NCBI RefSeq assembly: GCF_002574545.1
Contig: NZ_NUGT01000016.1
Location: 1-64,000 of the forward strand
Source: Bacillus sp. AFS055030
GTDB lineage: Bacteria; Bacillota; Bacilli; Bacillales; Bacillaceae_G
Direction: 5' to 3'
Length of the DNA stretch: 64,000 nt
The notes under the pieces are model-generated. The model made no database searches and had not been told where the DNA came from. It saw only the letters and a program-made list of their open reading frames with translations. Shown here piece by piece: positions 8,810-18,657 of this stretch. The position numbers were made by a program, and so were the translations under genes. Every line of letters starts with the position of its first letter. Within the stretch, counting starts at the first letter, position 1.

Positions 8810-9856
8810 TTATAAAATATTTGGCTCCATATCTGCGGTTTTTTCTATTATATCAATAACTTTACGATAAAGTTCTTTCGCTACTGTAGGTTCCTTTGTC
8901 CCATGAATAATTGCTCGACCATCTTTAAATAAAACAATGCGATGATCTTCAATAGTACATGACAACAAATAAGGATTTACGATCAAATCATCTACTAATC
9001 CTAGTAATCTTTGAGAGAGGCTACTTAGTGTTGGTAGTTGAGGAGACTCTGTTTTTAATTGGACTGCATCTCTTCCGCATAAAACATATGACTTCATCTG
9101 GTCATCATTTTTTAAAAATGGATAACTTCTTATAGAGCCACATGTTGGGCACTTTTTATTTTTCAATTTTTCGATGTTTATATCAGACTTTTCATGCTTC
9201 CAAACATCAATTGATTGTAAGATTGGTGAAATTTCATAGTTCGTAAGATATTGCAGGGCATAGGTTACTTGGTAGGCAGCAATCATTTGTACAATTGGAC
9301 TGATAACTCCTACTGTATCGCAAGTCATATTTATAGTTGGTATATGATTTAATAAACAGTTAAGACAAGGAGTTTTTCCTGGAATAATTGGAAACGAGAG
9401 GCCATAGCTTCCAACACACGCACCAAAAATAAAAGGAATACCATGCTTAATGGCTGCATCATTCACAACCATTCTAGTTTCGAAATTATCTGTTGCATCT
9501 AGTATGATTGTGTGACCTTTAATCAGCTCTTCAATATTAAGACTAGTAATATCTTTTATTATACTAGTAATGGACACTTCACTATTAATTTGTTGAAGTC
9601 GATTTTTAGCTGCAATTACTTTAGGTAATTTATTTCTAGCATCTTCTTCAATATAAAGAGACTGCCTTTGTAAATTTGTCCATTCGACGTAGTCACGGTC
9701 AACAATTGTTATATTTCCAATGCCTGCTCTGACAAGCATTTCTGCTATTGATGAGCCTAGTGCACCTACACCAATAATAATGGCACTGGATTTTTGCAAG
9801 TTTGATTGACGATCTTTTCCTAAAAATAATTCTTGTTTTGCATAACGGTTTGTCAA
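8810..9856 (-). CDS. thiF: ThiS adenylyltransferase ThiF (MoeB/ThiF family)
   Basis: A 348-residue E1-like enzyme that adenylates the C terminus of ThiS with ATP. It shows the nucleotide-binding loop [13 protein letters not shown] (residues about 30-42), [16 protein letters not shown], the zinc pairs CLNC and CPTC, and the thioester region [13 protein letters not shown]-terminal extension of about 90 residues resembles the rhodanese-like or variable tail of MoeB/ThiF proteins, but its function is unclear. It starts at TTG 9856 and overlaps the thiG stop by four bases (TTGA), so translation is probably coupled. It is the last gene of tenI-thiO-thiS-thiG-thiF. Confidence 0.9.
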   Translation of the reverse strand: MTNRYAKQELFLGKDRQSNLQKSSAIIIGVGALGSSIAEMLVRAGIGNITIVDRDYVEWTNLQRQSLYIEEDARNKLPKVIAAKNRLQQINSEVSITSIIKDITSLNIEELIKGHTIILDATDNFETRMVVNDAAIKHGIPFIFGACVGSYGLSFPIIPGKTPCLNCLLNHIPTINMTCDTVGVISPIVQMIAAYQVTYALQYLTNYEISPILQSIDVWKHEKSDINIEKLKNKKCPTCGSIRSYPFLKNDDQMKSYVLCGRDAVQLKTESPQLPTLSSLSQRLLGLVDDLIVNPYLLSCTIEDHRIVLFKDGRAIIHGTKEPTVAKELYRKVIDIIEKTADMEPNIL

Positions 9857-10620
9857 GAATTCACCAACCCTGTGATTGGGCTACTAGCTTCACCATAATT
9901 TTTTTCTTCAATTCTGCCTGCCTCATAACCAAGCCTTCCTGCTTCAATAGCAAGCTTCATCGCAACAGCCATTTTTACAGGATCTTTTGCATTAGAAACC
10001 GCTGTATTTAAAAGTACACCATCAGCTCCTAGCTCCATTGCAAAAGCTGCATCTTTTGGAGACCCGATTCCGGCATCTACTATAACAGGTACATTTGATT
10101 GCTCAATGATAAATTTTAGATTTAAAGGATTAATAATTCCTTTTCCGGAACCGATTGGAGATGCACCTGGCATAATCGCATGGACACCAAGTTCTTCTAG
10201 TCTTCTTGCAAGGACAACATCGTCAGAAGTATAAGGTAATACTATAAACCCTTCATTTAATAACATTTCTGATGCTTTTAATGTTTCGATTGGATCGGGT
10301 AGTAATGATTTATCACACCCAATTACTTCAACCTTGATCATATCGCATAAGCCTGATGCTTTTGCCAATTTTGCAATTCTAACTGCCTCTTTAGCAGTTT
10401 TTGCACCAGCTGTATTTGGCAATAATCTATATTTGGATAAATCTAATTGCTCAAGAAAATTTGGTTGAGATTCCTCAAAAATATTCATTCGTCTAACAGC
10501 AAAAGTTAGGATCTCAGCTTCCGATACTTCAACAGCTTCTTTCTGGACTTCAAATGAAGGGTATTTTCCTGTTCCTAATAATAATCTTGAATGAAACGTA
10601 TGATTTCCTATTTTTAACAT
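9853..10620 (-). CDS. thiG: Thiazole synthase ThiG
   Basis: A 255-residue TIM-barrel enzyme that joins 1-deoxy-D-xylulose 5-phosphate, dehydroglycine and ThiS-thiocarboxylate sulfur into the thiazole phosphate. Signatures include [13 protein letters not shown] near the N terminus, [17 protein letters not shown], the Schiff-base Lys in MIKVEVIG (about residue 98), and the phosphate-binding DAGIGSP and [10 protein letters not shown]. It starts two bases after thiS ends and overlaps thiF. Full length for the family. Confidence 0.95.
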   Translation of the reverse strand: MLKIGNHTFHSRLLLGTGKYPSFEVQKEAVEVSEAEILTFAVRRMNIFEESQPNFLEQLDLSKYRLLPNTAGAKTAKEAVRIAKLAKASGLCDMIKVEVIGCDKSLLPDPIETLKASEMLLNEGFIVLPYTSDDVVLARRLEELGVHAIMPGASPIGSGKGIINPLNLKFIIEQSNVPVIVDAGIGSPKDAAFAMELGADGVLLNTAVSNAKDPVKMAVAMKLAIEAGRLGYEAGRIEEKNYGEASSPITGLVNS

Positions 10621-10622
10621 GA

Positions 10623-10826
10623 TTAGCCACCACCTACAAAATGTATAAGTTCTACAGAATCTCCGTTAGAGAGATTAGTTAATGAATACTGCTCTTTATA
10701 AATAATTTCTTTATTAACTTCGACAATAACAATTCGGTTTTCTAATTGATATTCATTAAGCAGATCCTGAATTGTACAAGTTTTGCTGGAAATTTCGATA
10801 TTCTTTCCGTTTAATCTTATTTCCAA
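10623..10826 (-). CDS. thiS: Sulfur carrier protein ThiS
   Basis: A 67-residue ubiquitin-fold sulfur carrier ending in the required Gly-Gly tail (HFVGGG). The start is placed at TTG 10826, giving the normal length and the start MEIRLNGK; GGGGGTG lies seven bases upstream. A longer reading from ATG 10847 would add residues not found in the family and overlap the ribosome site. ThiF adenylates the C terminus and ThiG uses the thiocarboxylate. Confidence 0.93.
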   Translation of the reverse strand: MEIRLNGKNIEISSKTCTIQDLLNEYQLENRIVIVEVNKEIIYKEQYSLTNLSNGDSVELIHFVGGG

Positions 10827-10852
10827 ATGTCTACACCCCCAAATCATTAAAG

Positions 10853-11944
10853 TTAACGATTGATTTTAAATGCTTCAATCCAGCTATGATCGACTTTTTG
10901 TTTAAGAATCAAATCCCGAATTAATTTTCCAGTTGCTGGTGCAAGTAAAACACCATTTCTAAAATGGCCGGTCGCAAATAAGATTTGATCATCCTCTGGA
11001 TGAGTTCCTATAAAGGGATGATAGTCGAGCGTTCGCGGTCGTAATCCTGCCCAGAAAGAATCAATTTTCATCTCTTCAATTTCGGGAAGCATTTTTTTAG
11101 CGTTTTGTATTAATGACTCAATCCCTTTTAAGCTAGGGTTCTCATTCCATTCGTTATCCACCATCGTAGCTCCGATCACAAGGCGACCGTCATTTCTTGG
11201 AACAATATAATTTTGTTCATGGAAAAGAGTGTGTTTTAAAGCAACTTTTTCACTTCTGACCGAGATACATTCACCTTTAACGGGAATAATTTCGTGATGT
11301 AATCCAAGCTGTTGAAACAATGAATTACTCCAAACGCCGCTTGCAATTACAATCGTTTCTGCTTCAAAATTGCCATTTGTTGTTTTAATTAAATAATGTG
11401 AATCGTTTTTTTGAATCTGAAACACATGTGTATATTCAAAAATAGATGCACCTAACATTTGAGCACCTTTGCAAAACGCGTTACAGACAGAAACAGGTAA
11501 TACATTTACATCGTCTTCAATATAAGCTGCTCCAATTATGCTAGGATGGACTCCAGGTATCTGTTTTTTTAACTCCTCCTGGTTATACCAAAGCGCTGAA
11601 GTTTGAGTGAGTAGCGGAGTTAATTGTTTTTTTTCTAAATCTGTATAAGCTAGTTTGAAAATGCCACCATTTTTAAGTTCAATATCAATTCCACAAAGTT
11701 CTTTTAATTCTTCTCTAAGGTGAAAATAAGTTAATTGACTGTTTCTAGCAAATGAAAAAAATGACTCAGATTGATCCCACTCGGAATGGGCACCAAGCAT
11801 TCCAGCAGCAGCTTTAGTTGTTTTCTGTCCAACTTGCTGACCTTCAAGAACTGCGACATTTATGTTTTCTTTTGCTAGATAATAAGCTATTGAACAACCT
11901 ATTATTCCACCACCAATTACAGCAACATCAAATTTCTTGTTCAT
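10853..11944 (-). CDS. thiO: Glycine oxidase ThiO
   Basis: A 363-residue FAD-dependent amine oxidase that converts glycine to dehydroglycine for thiazole synthesis. The N-terminal dinucleotide fold reads AVIGGGIIGCSIAYYLA, and the C-terminal FAD motif is GHFRNGVLLAPATG. The start at 11944 (MNKKFDVAV) matches the family; an upstream in-frame ATG at 11965 would add seven residues. It overlaps the end of tenI. AAAGGTG precedes at a slightly long spacing. Confidence 0.93.
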   Translation of the reverse strand: MNKKFDVAVIGGGIIGCSIAYYLAKENINVAVLEGQQVGQKTTKAAAGMLGAHSEWDQSESFFSFARNSQLTYFHLREELKELCGIDIELKNGGIFKLAYTDLEKKQLTPLLTQTSALWYNQEELKKQIPGVHPSIIGAAYIEDDVNVLPVSVCNAFCKGAQMLGASIFEYTHVFQIQKNDSHYLIKTTNGNFEAETIVIASGVWSNSLFQQLGLHHEIIPVKGECISVRSEKVALKHTLFHEQNYIVPRNDGRLVIGATMVDNEWNENPSLKGIESLIQNAKKMLPEIEEMKIDSFWAGLRPRTLDYHPFIGTHPEDDQILFATGHFRNGVLLAPATGKLIRDLILKQKVDHSWIEAFKINR

Positions 11945-12542
11945 AAGCAAATTTGCACCTTTCAAAATATTGCAGCGCAGCTTCTAGAGGATTTCGGGCA
12001 GAAAATATGCCAGACATTACAGCTATACCATCTATATCGTTCTCTTTTAGAACTTGGATATGTTCAGGTAATATTCCTCCGACTGCATAGATCGGTATCG
12101 TTAACGTTTTTTTCATTTCAGGAATTAGTTCAATCCCGTTTGGTGTTAATCCATTTTTACACTTAGTTTCAAAGCAATGACCGTACATAATATAGTCAGC
12201 TTGATCATTTTCTGCCTGTATTGCTTCAGTTAGTGTATGGACTGATTTTCCTACTCGTAAATTAGGAAAATATTCTTTTACATCAACAAGAGGAAGACCA
12301 TGTCCTGGTAAGTGAATATTTGATAGATTAGAGAAAATAGCGATATCTAAACGATCATTTAAAACAATTTTTTTCATATCTACTTTGTTTAATTTTAGTA
12401 GATTTAAGAGTGATAGTAGCTCGATTGCTGTTTTGGACTTTTCGCGAATTTGTACATAGTCGACTGCATCGATTATTTGAATTATTTTTGTAGCAAGTAC
12501 TTCGACTGAGTGCTGATCATCTGTAATTGCAATAAGTTCCAT
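11928..12542 (-). CDS. tenI: Thiazole tautomerase TenI
   Basis: A 204-residue TIM barrel of the ThiE/TenI family. It has ITDD at the N terminus, VQIREK, GKSVHT, and the phosphate-binding YAVGGI with GIAVMSGIF. Its place as first gene before thiO-thiS-thiG-thiF is the Bacillus TenI arrangement, which points to the thiazole phosphate tautomerase and away from thiamine phosphate synthase ThiE. The ThiE role cannot be wholly excluded from reading alone. tenA and thiD, often in this operon, are absent here. It is under the upstream TPP riboswitch. Confidence 0.85.
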   Translation of the reverse strand: MELIAITDDQHSVEVLATKIIQIIDAVDYVQIREKSKTAIELLSLLNLLKLNKVDMKKIVLNDRLDIAIFSNLSNIHLPGHGLPLVDVKEYFPNLRVGKSVHTLTEAIQAENDQADYIMYGHCFETKCKNGLTPNGIELIPEMKKTLTIPIYAVGGILPEHIQVLKENDIDGIAVMSGIFSARNPLEAALQYFERCKFAYEQEI

Positions 12543-12575
12543 GTCCCAGCCTCTTTCATTTTCAAGATTTTTTCA

Positions 12576-12613
12576 AACAAAAAAACCACTTTCCTAAAAA
12601 AAAGAAAGTGGTT
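12576..12613 (-). terminator. TPP-riboswitch expression-platform terminator
   Basis: On the minus strand, AACCACTTTC (12613-12604) pairs with GAAAGTGGTT (12593-12584) and is followed by seven T. It lies between the riboswitch and tenI. The 5-prime arm can instead pair with AGGAAAGTGG inside the riboswitch tail (12654-12645), which would form an antiterminator. Confidence 0.88.
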
Positions 12614-12640
12614 ACATTACACGCGAAGAAAAATATAAAA

Positions 12641-12740
12641 TGCGCCACTTTCCTACGCAGGTACTAGCCTGTTCAGGTTTTGAGGGTTTAAAAGTAACTA
12701 CTTTATTCTCAGCCCTTATCAAGGGATCCCCTAGTGATGA
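12641..12740 (-). promoter_or_regulatory. TPP riboswitch (THI box) for tenI-thiOSGF
   Basis: On the minus strand the sequence reads GGGGATCCC, GGGCTGAGA, AAACCCTC, AACCTGAACAGG and GTACCTGCG, the conserved core of the TPP aptamer. It starts near 12740 and ends at about 12645. Binding of thiamine pyrophosphate should favour the terminator just downstream and switch the thiazole operon off. Confidence 0.95.
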
Positions 12741-12978
12741 ATATGTATGAAAATTAATTTTAGCATAGCATATAAAAAATAATATTCAATACTAAATTTT
12801 TTTACTAGTCCATTTTTTTACTAGAAATATGGCTTGAAGTGTAGTGAATTCAAGTGTTTTTGAGAGTATAAAAAAACCATAATTTTTTTATTTTGGGATT
12901 TCTGTAAAAATTTAGGGAAATAAAAACATTTACATTTTAAATTTGCGGGTTTATATTTAGTTTGAACAATTTAATCGA

Positions 12979-13080
12979 TTGACTAGGGGTGTCCAATTAT
13001 TTGGGCTGAGAGAGAAACGTTATTAAGTTTCTTAACCCTCAGGACCTGATCTGGTTCATACCAGCGTGGGGAAGTTAGAA
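12979..13080 (+). promoter_or_regulatory. TPP riboswitch (THI box) for thiC
   Basis: A complete TPP aptamer: GACTAGGGGTGTCC, GGGCTGAGAGAG, AACCCTCAGGACCTGATCTG and GTTCATACCAGCGTGGGGA. It lies divergent from and about 240 bp away from the other THI box, so the two halves of the pathway (thiazole and pyrimidine) have separate switches. Confidence 0.97.
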
Positions 13081-13129
13081 ATTTTTCATTAATGATTATC
13101 TAATTGTTAATGTAGTTTTGCTAACACTT

Positions 13130-13163
13130 AGCCGGGTCTTTAAAATAAGACGCCGGCTTTTTT
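13130..13163 (+). terminator. Attenuator hairpin between THI box and thiC
   Basis: AGCCGG-GTCTT pairs with AAGA-CGCCGGCT across a short loop and is followed by TTTTTT. Its place between aptamer and thiC marks it as the expression-platform terminator. Confidence 0.88.
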
Positions 13164-13219
13164 CATGCTTTGAATGGATTGGATTTCGTCCTTTTTAATC
13201 AAATTATAAAGGGGAATGA

Positions 13220-15004
<1,785 letters not shown>

Positions 15005-15019
15005 GGGTGTGAGCCTTAT

Positions 15020-15190
15020 ATGAATAGGGTAGAAGAAATCATAAACGAAATAAAGAATCTAGAAAGAAATATGAATCAATTAAAAAGTGAACTGCACACA
15101 ATTCAAAAAAATTGTGTGCATGATTTCCAGAAAAAAGATACGATACAAGAATGCCTTAAATGCAATCTAATCGAAAGCTTAAGTTGGTAA
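15020..15190 (+). CDS. Small coiled-coil protein with zinc-ribbon-like cysteines
   Basis: A 56-residue ORF starting at ATG 15020, 15 bp after thiC and before the operon terminator, so it should be cotranscribed under the TPP riboswitch. Residues 1-30 form a charged heptad-like helix (VEEIINEIKNLERNMNQLKS). The C-terminal part has NCVHDF and ECLKCNLIES, a Cys-x-His plus Cys-x-x-Cys arrangement able to bind zinc. The ribosome site (GTGAGCC) is weak, and I do not recognise the family. Position, a clean stop before the terminator and the cysteine pattern favour a real gene. Confidence 0.6.
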   Translation: MNRVEEIINEIKNLERNMNQLKSELHTIQKNCVHDFQKKDTIQECLKCNLIESLSW

Positions 15191-15206
15191 TATGGAGTAA
15201 CAAAGC

Positions 15207-15242
15207 AAAAACAAACCTCATTAATAAAGAGGTTTGTTTTTT
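15207..15242 (+). terminator. Terminator of the thiC operon
   Basis: AAAAACAAACCTC / GAGGTTTGTTTTT with a 9-base loop is a perfect 13-bp stem. It also faces the converging sspH gene. Confidence 0.92.
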
Positions 15243-15251
15243 ACTCAAGAA

Positions 15252-15431
15252 TTAATGTTCTGACAAACTATTGATTGAAACTTCTTCTTCTCGATCTGGT
15301 TGACCTAGCGGATAGATTCTGGCAGTTTCATTTGTCTCATCAACATGTTGAATGTAAATTGGCACTCCATTATATGTCACATTAGCCATCTCAGGTGAAG
15401 AAGCAATTTCTTGAGCGCGTTGTTTGTTCAT
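15252..15431 (-). CDS. sspH: Small acid-soluble spore protein, SspH family (copy 1)
   Basis: A 59-residue protein, MNKQRAQEIASSPEMANV followed by NGVPIYIQHV and ARIYPL, matching the SspH minor SASP family in length and pattern. It is made in the forespore and held in the spore core. A second copy lies at 18145-18324 and aligns end to end. AGGAGG precedes the ATG. A sigma-G-like promoter lies upstream. Confidence 0.92.
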   Translation of the reverse strand: MNKQRAQEIASSPEMANVTYNGVPIYIQHVDETNETARIYPLGQPDREEEVSINSLSEH

Positions 15432-15468
15432 AAGGAACCTCCTCTTAATTAAAAATAGAAACCTAACA

Positions 15469-15499
15469 TATTATTAACAAGGGGATACCCTGAGTATTC
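15469..15499 (-). promoter_or_regulatory. Possible forespore (sigma-F/G) promoter of sspH copy 1
   Basis: On the minus strand GAATACTC (from 15499) is followed 19 bp on by AATAATA (15475-15469). The same GAATACTC and AATAATA pair with 18 bp spacing precedes sspH copy 2, and GNATR with an 18-bp spacer fits sigma-G promoters. The -10 lacks the usual leading C. Confidence 0.45.
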
Positions 15500-15520
15500 A
15501 TATTCAAGTACAAGTTTTTA

Positions 15521-15561
15521 TATAAAAAAAAAAACTCCTGTTAAAATTTAACAGGAGTTTT
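15521..15561 (-). terminator. Terminator after yjcZ
   Basis: The near-perfect inverted repeat AAAACTCCTGTTAAA / TTTAACAGGAGTTTT (15531-15561) has a long A-run at its left end, which is a T-run on the minus strand. Confidence 0.9.
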
Positions 15562-15575
15562 ATAGTTTTTATTGA

Positions 15576-15701
15576 TTACCAGTGGTGTCCATATCCATCA
15601 TATCCAGACCAGCAAGCTGCTCCAACAATGATTAATAAGATGAATAGAACAACGATTAAAGCAAAACCGTTAAGATGGTGTCCGTGATGTCCAGTACTCA
15701 T
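15576..15701 (-). CDS. yjcZ: YjcZ-family sporulation peptide
   Basis: A 41-residue peptide: a His/Gly-rich start (MSTGHHGHH), one very hydrophobic helix (FALIVVLFILLIIVGAAC) and the tail WSGYDGYGHHW. This is the YjcZ/YjcZ-like pattern found in many spore formers. The role in spores is not well defined; expression in the mother cell and a spore-coat or membrane location are inferences from the family. GGAGGTCAC precedes the ATG. Confidence 0.88.
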   Translation of the reverse strand: MSTGHHGHHLNGFALIVVLFILLIIVGAACWSGYDGYGHHW

Positions 15702-15872
15702 ACATGTGACCTCCTTCATACGATATTTAAGGGAAAACTCCCTTAGGGTCATGAACTAATTGAAATTACAATTAGGAGAGGTGGATAATGTATCGTATGT
15801 TTTTTTGCCAACTATGAAACTAGTCTATAATGTAATTAGGCTTATACCTAGACGTAAGTTTTAATAAATGAT

Positions 15873-16133
15873 TTATTTTTCCTTAGGAAGTGAAATGGCT
15901 GTTTCAACTACATAACCATTTTGAAACTTCACAGCAATTGTACCTAAATAATTGTCAGTAGGCTGGAGTGATTCGGTACAAGTAAAATATCGAATATGCA
16001 CTACTTCTTTTGTATCTTTACTAATCTTTTGACAAGCAAGTAAATTACTTAGTCGTTTTAGTGCGATATCTCGTTTCACTCCAATAAGATCTTTTTTAAT
16101 AAATGATTCATAATAATTTTTTAATGGGAACAT
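15873..16133 (-). CDS. Small protein of unknown function
   Basis: An 86-residue ORF that I do not recognise. The N-terminal half is basic and helical (YYESFIKKDLIGVKRDIALK); the C-terminal half looks beta-rich (VVHIRYFTCTES, LGTIAVKFQNGYVVETAISL). Two cysteines are present and no signal peptide or membrane segment. AGGAGCTG lies upstream of the ATG on the minus strand. It stands alone between yjcZ and the permease terminator. Confidence 0.6.
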   Translation of the reverse strand: MFPLKNYYESFIKKDLIGVKRDIALKRLSNLLACQKISKDTKEVVHIRYFTCTESLQPTDNYLGTIAVKFQNGYVVETAISLPKEK

Positions 16134-16254
16134 TTTAACAGCTCCTGTTCATTCGAAAATTAAAATTTCTTAAGTCGTATCATATCATAAATTTTTTTTG
16201 CTGTAGATATCTATAGTTATTCTAGATTGTTTAGGAAAATATGTAACAGACAAC

Positions 16255-16288
16255 AAAATCCCACTATAGGTTACTATAGTGGGATTTC
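16255..16288 (-). terminator. Terminator of the APC permease gene
   Basis: A 14-bp perfect stem AAATCCCACTATAG / CTATAGTGGGATTT with a 4-base loop lies 28 bp past the stop of the permease. Confidence 0.9.
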
Positions 16289-16314
16289 TATACTTTTGCA
16301 GATTATTTTATTAC

Positions 16315-17721
16315 TTATGCAGTTTGATTTGAATCCTTATCAAACTTATTTTTATTGTTTAGTTTACTATTTTTATATCCGTATGCTACGTAAATTACTA
16401 AACCGATTACTAACCAAACTACGAAACCTTTCCAAGTAAATGATGAAAGTTGAAGCATTAAATATACACAGAATACAACAGCTAATACAGGTACTACAGG
16501 TACCCAAGGAGTTTTAAATCCACGCTTTAAGTCTGGACGAGTTTTTCTTAATACAAGAATACCAAGAGAAACAGCAGAGAAAGCGAAAAGAGTACCGATA
16601 TTTGTTAATTCAGCTAATTTGTTTAATGGAATTAAGCCAGCGAATAAAGCAACTAATCCGCCAGTTACCCAAGTGCTTGTTACAGGAACTGAAGTTTTCT
16701 TATTAACTTTTGATAATTTACCTGGTAATAAACCATCTTTACTGATTGCATAGAATAGACGAGTTTGTCCAAACATCATTACGATTAATACTGTTGTAAT
16801 ACCGATGATTGCGCCTAGTGAGATGAATCCAGCAGCCCAATCTTGGTGGATAAATGCTAGTGCAAAAGCAACAGGGTCTTTAACACCTAATTGATCAAAC
16901 GGTACGATACCAGTAAGAATTAATGAAACGACAATATATAAGATTGTACAAATTGTTAAAGCAGAGATAATACCGATTGGTAAGTTGCGTTGAGGGTTTT
17001 TAACTTCCTCAGCTGCGGTTGATACTGCGTCAAATCCAAAGTAAGCAAATACTACTACAGCAGCACCAGCTGTTACTCCATGGAAGCCCATTGGCATAAA
17101 TGGAGTCCAGTTATGTGGTTCAACGTACCAAACACCTACTACGATGAAAAGTGCAACTACTGCTAATTTTACAATTACCATGATCGTGTTAAGTTTTGCT
17201 GACTCTCGAACACCTCTAGTAAGAATAAACGTTACAAGTAAAACAATGATTACTGCCGGTAAATCAATAATAGTATGTTTAGAGGGATCAAATGCACTTG
17301 TTAAAGCTGTTGGAAGATTTACTCCAAAACCGTGTAATAAACTTTGGAAGTATCCAGACCATCCACTTGCAACTGCTGAAGATGCAAGTCCATACTCTAA
17401 TACCATATCCCAACCTAATATCCATGCGATGACTTCACCAAAAGCAACATAACTATAAGTGTAAGCGCTACCAGCCTCTGGAATCATTGATGCAAATTCA
17501 GAGTAACAAAGTGCAGCGAATGTACAAGCTAAACCTGCGATAATAAAAGAAAGAATAAGTGCTGGACCGGCGTAATCAGCTGCTGCTACGCCAGTTAATA
17601 CGAATATACCTGTACCGATGATGGCACCGATACCTAACATTGTAAGATCAAACGCTCCTAGAACTTGTTTAAGTGAACTAGGCGAACTACTGGTAACTGA
17701 TTTTTTTCGAAATAAATTCAT
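16315..17721 (-). CDS. APC-family amino-acid permease, YfnA-like
   Basis: A 468-residue secondary transporter with about 12 membrane segments, of the cationic amino acid transporter (CAT) branch of the APC superfamily. LKQVLGAFDLTMLGIGAIIG followed by TGIFVLTG at the N terminus is the substrate-site motif of this branch, and EEVKNPQRNLPIGI is the family signature after helix 6. It closely resembles Bacillus YfnA. Substrate is unproven; lysine, arginine or branched amino acids are typical. It is monocistronic with its own terminator. A CodY-like sequence lies upstream. Confidence 0.88.
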   Translation of the reverse strand: MNLFRKKSVTSSSPSSLKQVLGAFDLTMLGIGAIIGTGIFVLTGVAAADYAGPALILSFIIAGLACTFAALCYSEFASMIPEAGSAYTYSYVAFGEVIAWILGWDMVLEYGLASSAVASGWSGYFQSLLHGFGVNLPTALTSAFDPSKHTIIDLPAVIIVLLVTFILTRGVRESAKLNTIMVIVKLAVVALFIVVGVWYVEPHNWTPFMPMGFHGVTAGAAVVVFAYFGFDAVSTAAEEVKNPQRNLPIGIISALTICTILYIVVSLILTGIVPFDQLGVKDPVAFALAFIHQDWAAGFISLGAIIGITTVLIVMMFGQTRLFYAISKDGLLPGKLSKVNKKTSVPVTSTWVTGGLVALFAGLIPLNKLAELTNIGTLFAFSAVSLGILVLRKTRPDLKRGFKTPWVPVVPVLAVVFCVYLMLQLSSFTWKGFVVWLVIGLVIYVAYGYKNSKLNNKNKFDKDSNQTA

Positions 17722-17808
17722 ATGAGCCTCCTCTAATCCTATTTTTAGTAATTTTTTAATTTTCTATTTAAAAAGTTAATTATTTTCTAATTTTACCTTA
17801 AAAAATAG

Positions 17809-17823
17809 AAAATTCTGACAATT
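17809..17823. promoter_or_regulatory. Possible CodY box upstream of permease
   Basis: AAAATTCTGACAATT differs at three of 15 positions from the CodY consensus AATTTTCWGAAAATT. It lies about 90 bp before the permease start. AT-rich DNA gives chance matches, so this is tentative. The rest of 17722-18096 shows no gene. Confidence 0.35.
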
Positions 17824-18096
17824 AGCTCCGAAGTAATATTATAGATTGTCTCTTAAGTGATTTTTATGATAACACACTTATTGAAATATTCAAAGAATTT
17901 TTCGACTTTTTTTTCAATTTTTTAAAAAATATGTAGTAAATTCGACATATTACTGAGTACCCAGTGGTTAGGTTAAATTGAAATAAATAGAGGCTGTGCC
18001 AAAAGTAATAATTATTCTCTTAAATAATCATAAATTCTTTGGTTTCATTTGTAATCAGTCCAAATAATTATGTTTTTGTGTTTTTTCTTCAAAAAT

Positions 18097-18128
18097 AAAA
18101 TAAACCTCCTTAATGGAGGTTTATTTTT
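18097..18128 (-). terminator. Terminator of sspH copy 2
   Basis: The perfect stem AAAATAAACCTCC / GGAGGTTTATTTT with a 5-base loop lies just past the stop. Confidence 0.9.
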
Positions 18129-18144
18129 GAGTCTTTTTTATCAT

Positions 18145-18324
18145 TTAATGTTCTTTTAAGTGACTTAATGATACTTCTTTATCATTTTGTGGTTGATCTA
18201 GAGGATAAATTCTTGCTGTACCTTCATTTTTATTAACATGCTGAATATAAACCGGTACTCCATCGCATGTTACATTAATCATACCAGGTGCTGCTACGAT
18301 TTCCAATGCTCTTTCGGTATCCAT
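18145..18324 (-). CDS. sspH: Small acid-soluble spore protein, SspH family (copy 2)
   Basis: A 59-residue SspH-family protein, MDTERALEIVAAPGMINV then DGVPVYIQHV and ARIYPL. The second of two adjacent ATG codons (18324) is chosen: it aligns with copy 1 and gives better spacing to AAAGGAGG. About half of the residues are identical to copy 1, with the Gly-Val-Pro core fixed. Two paralogues 3 kb apart suggest a local duplication split by later insertion of other genes. Confidence 0.92.
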   Translation of the reverse strand: MDTERALEIVAAPGMINVTCDGVPVYIQHVNKNEGTARIYPLDQPQNDKEVSLSHLKEH

Positions 18325-18355
18325 CATATTACCTCCTTTAATAACTAACCTATTT

Positions 18356-18385
18356 TATTATTCACATAGTAAAGTTAGAGTATTC
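18356..18385 (-). promoter_or_regulatory. Possible forespore (sigma-F/G) promoter of sspH copy 2
   Basis: On the minus strand GAATA (18385-18381) and AATAATA (18362-18356) are 18 bp apart. The matching elements in front of copy 1 support a shared forespore promoter. Confidence 0.5.
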
Positions 18386-18465
18386 ATAGAAAATAAGTGC
18401 TTTTATTGCGGAATATGTAAAATAGGGCAAAGAGGAAGATTATTGGAGCATAATCAATTTTGTAG

Positions 18466-18573
18466 TCATTTCTTAACTCGTTTCTTTTCTTGTTGTATGA
18501 TAGCTAAGTAAGCGAAAAATAAGATTGAACTACACATAAATAGTAAACAAAATAAGCCAAAAAGTAATTGCAT
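18466..18573 (-). CDS. Small single-span membrane peptide
   Basis: A 35-residue ORF, MQLLFGLFCLLFMCSSILFF then AYLAIIQQEKKRVKK. It has one hydrophobic helix followed by a strongly basic cytoplasmic tail, the usual make-up of bacterial small membrane proteins. AAAAGGAGG lies seven bases before the chosen ATG 18573; the ATG at 18579 is too close to it. I do not recognise a family. It diverges from the LacI gene. Confidence 0.55.
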   Translation of the reverse strand: MQLLFGLFCLLFMCSSILFFAYLAIIQQEKKRVKK

Positions 18574-18657
18574 ATTCATACCTCCTTTTTATTATGAGAA
18601 CAGAGTAAAGTATGGAACTAGTTTCAGAGCAAGAAAAAGTTTAGAAAAGGTGAGAAA

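Noticed and set aside
17989-18006. Sequence GAGGCTGTGCCAAAAGT as an insertion-sequence end
   Set aside because: It looks like ends of some Bacillus elements, but no second end, target duplication or transposase remnant was found.
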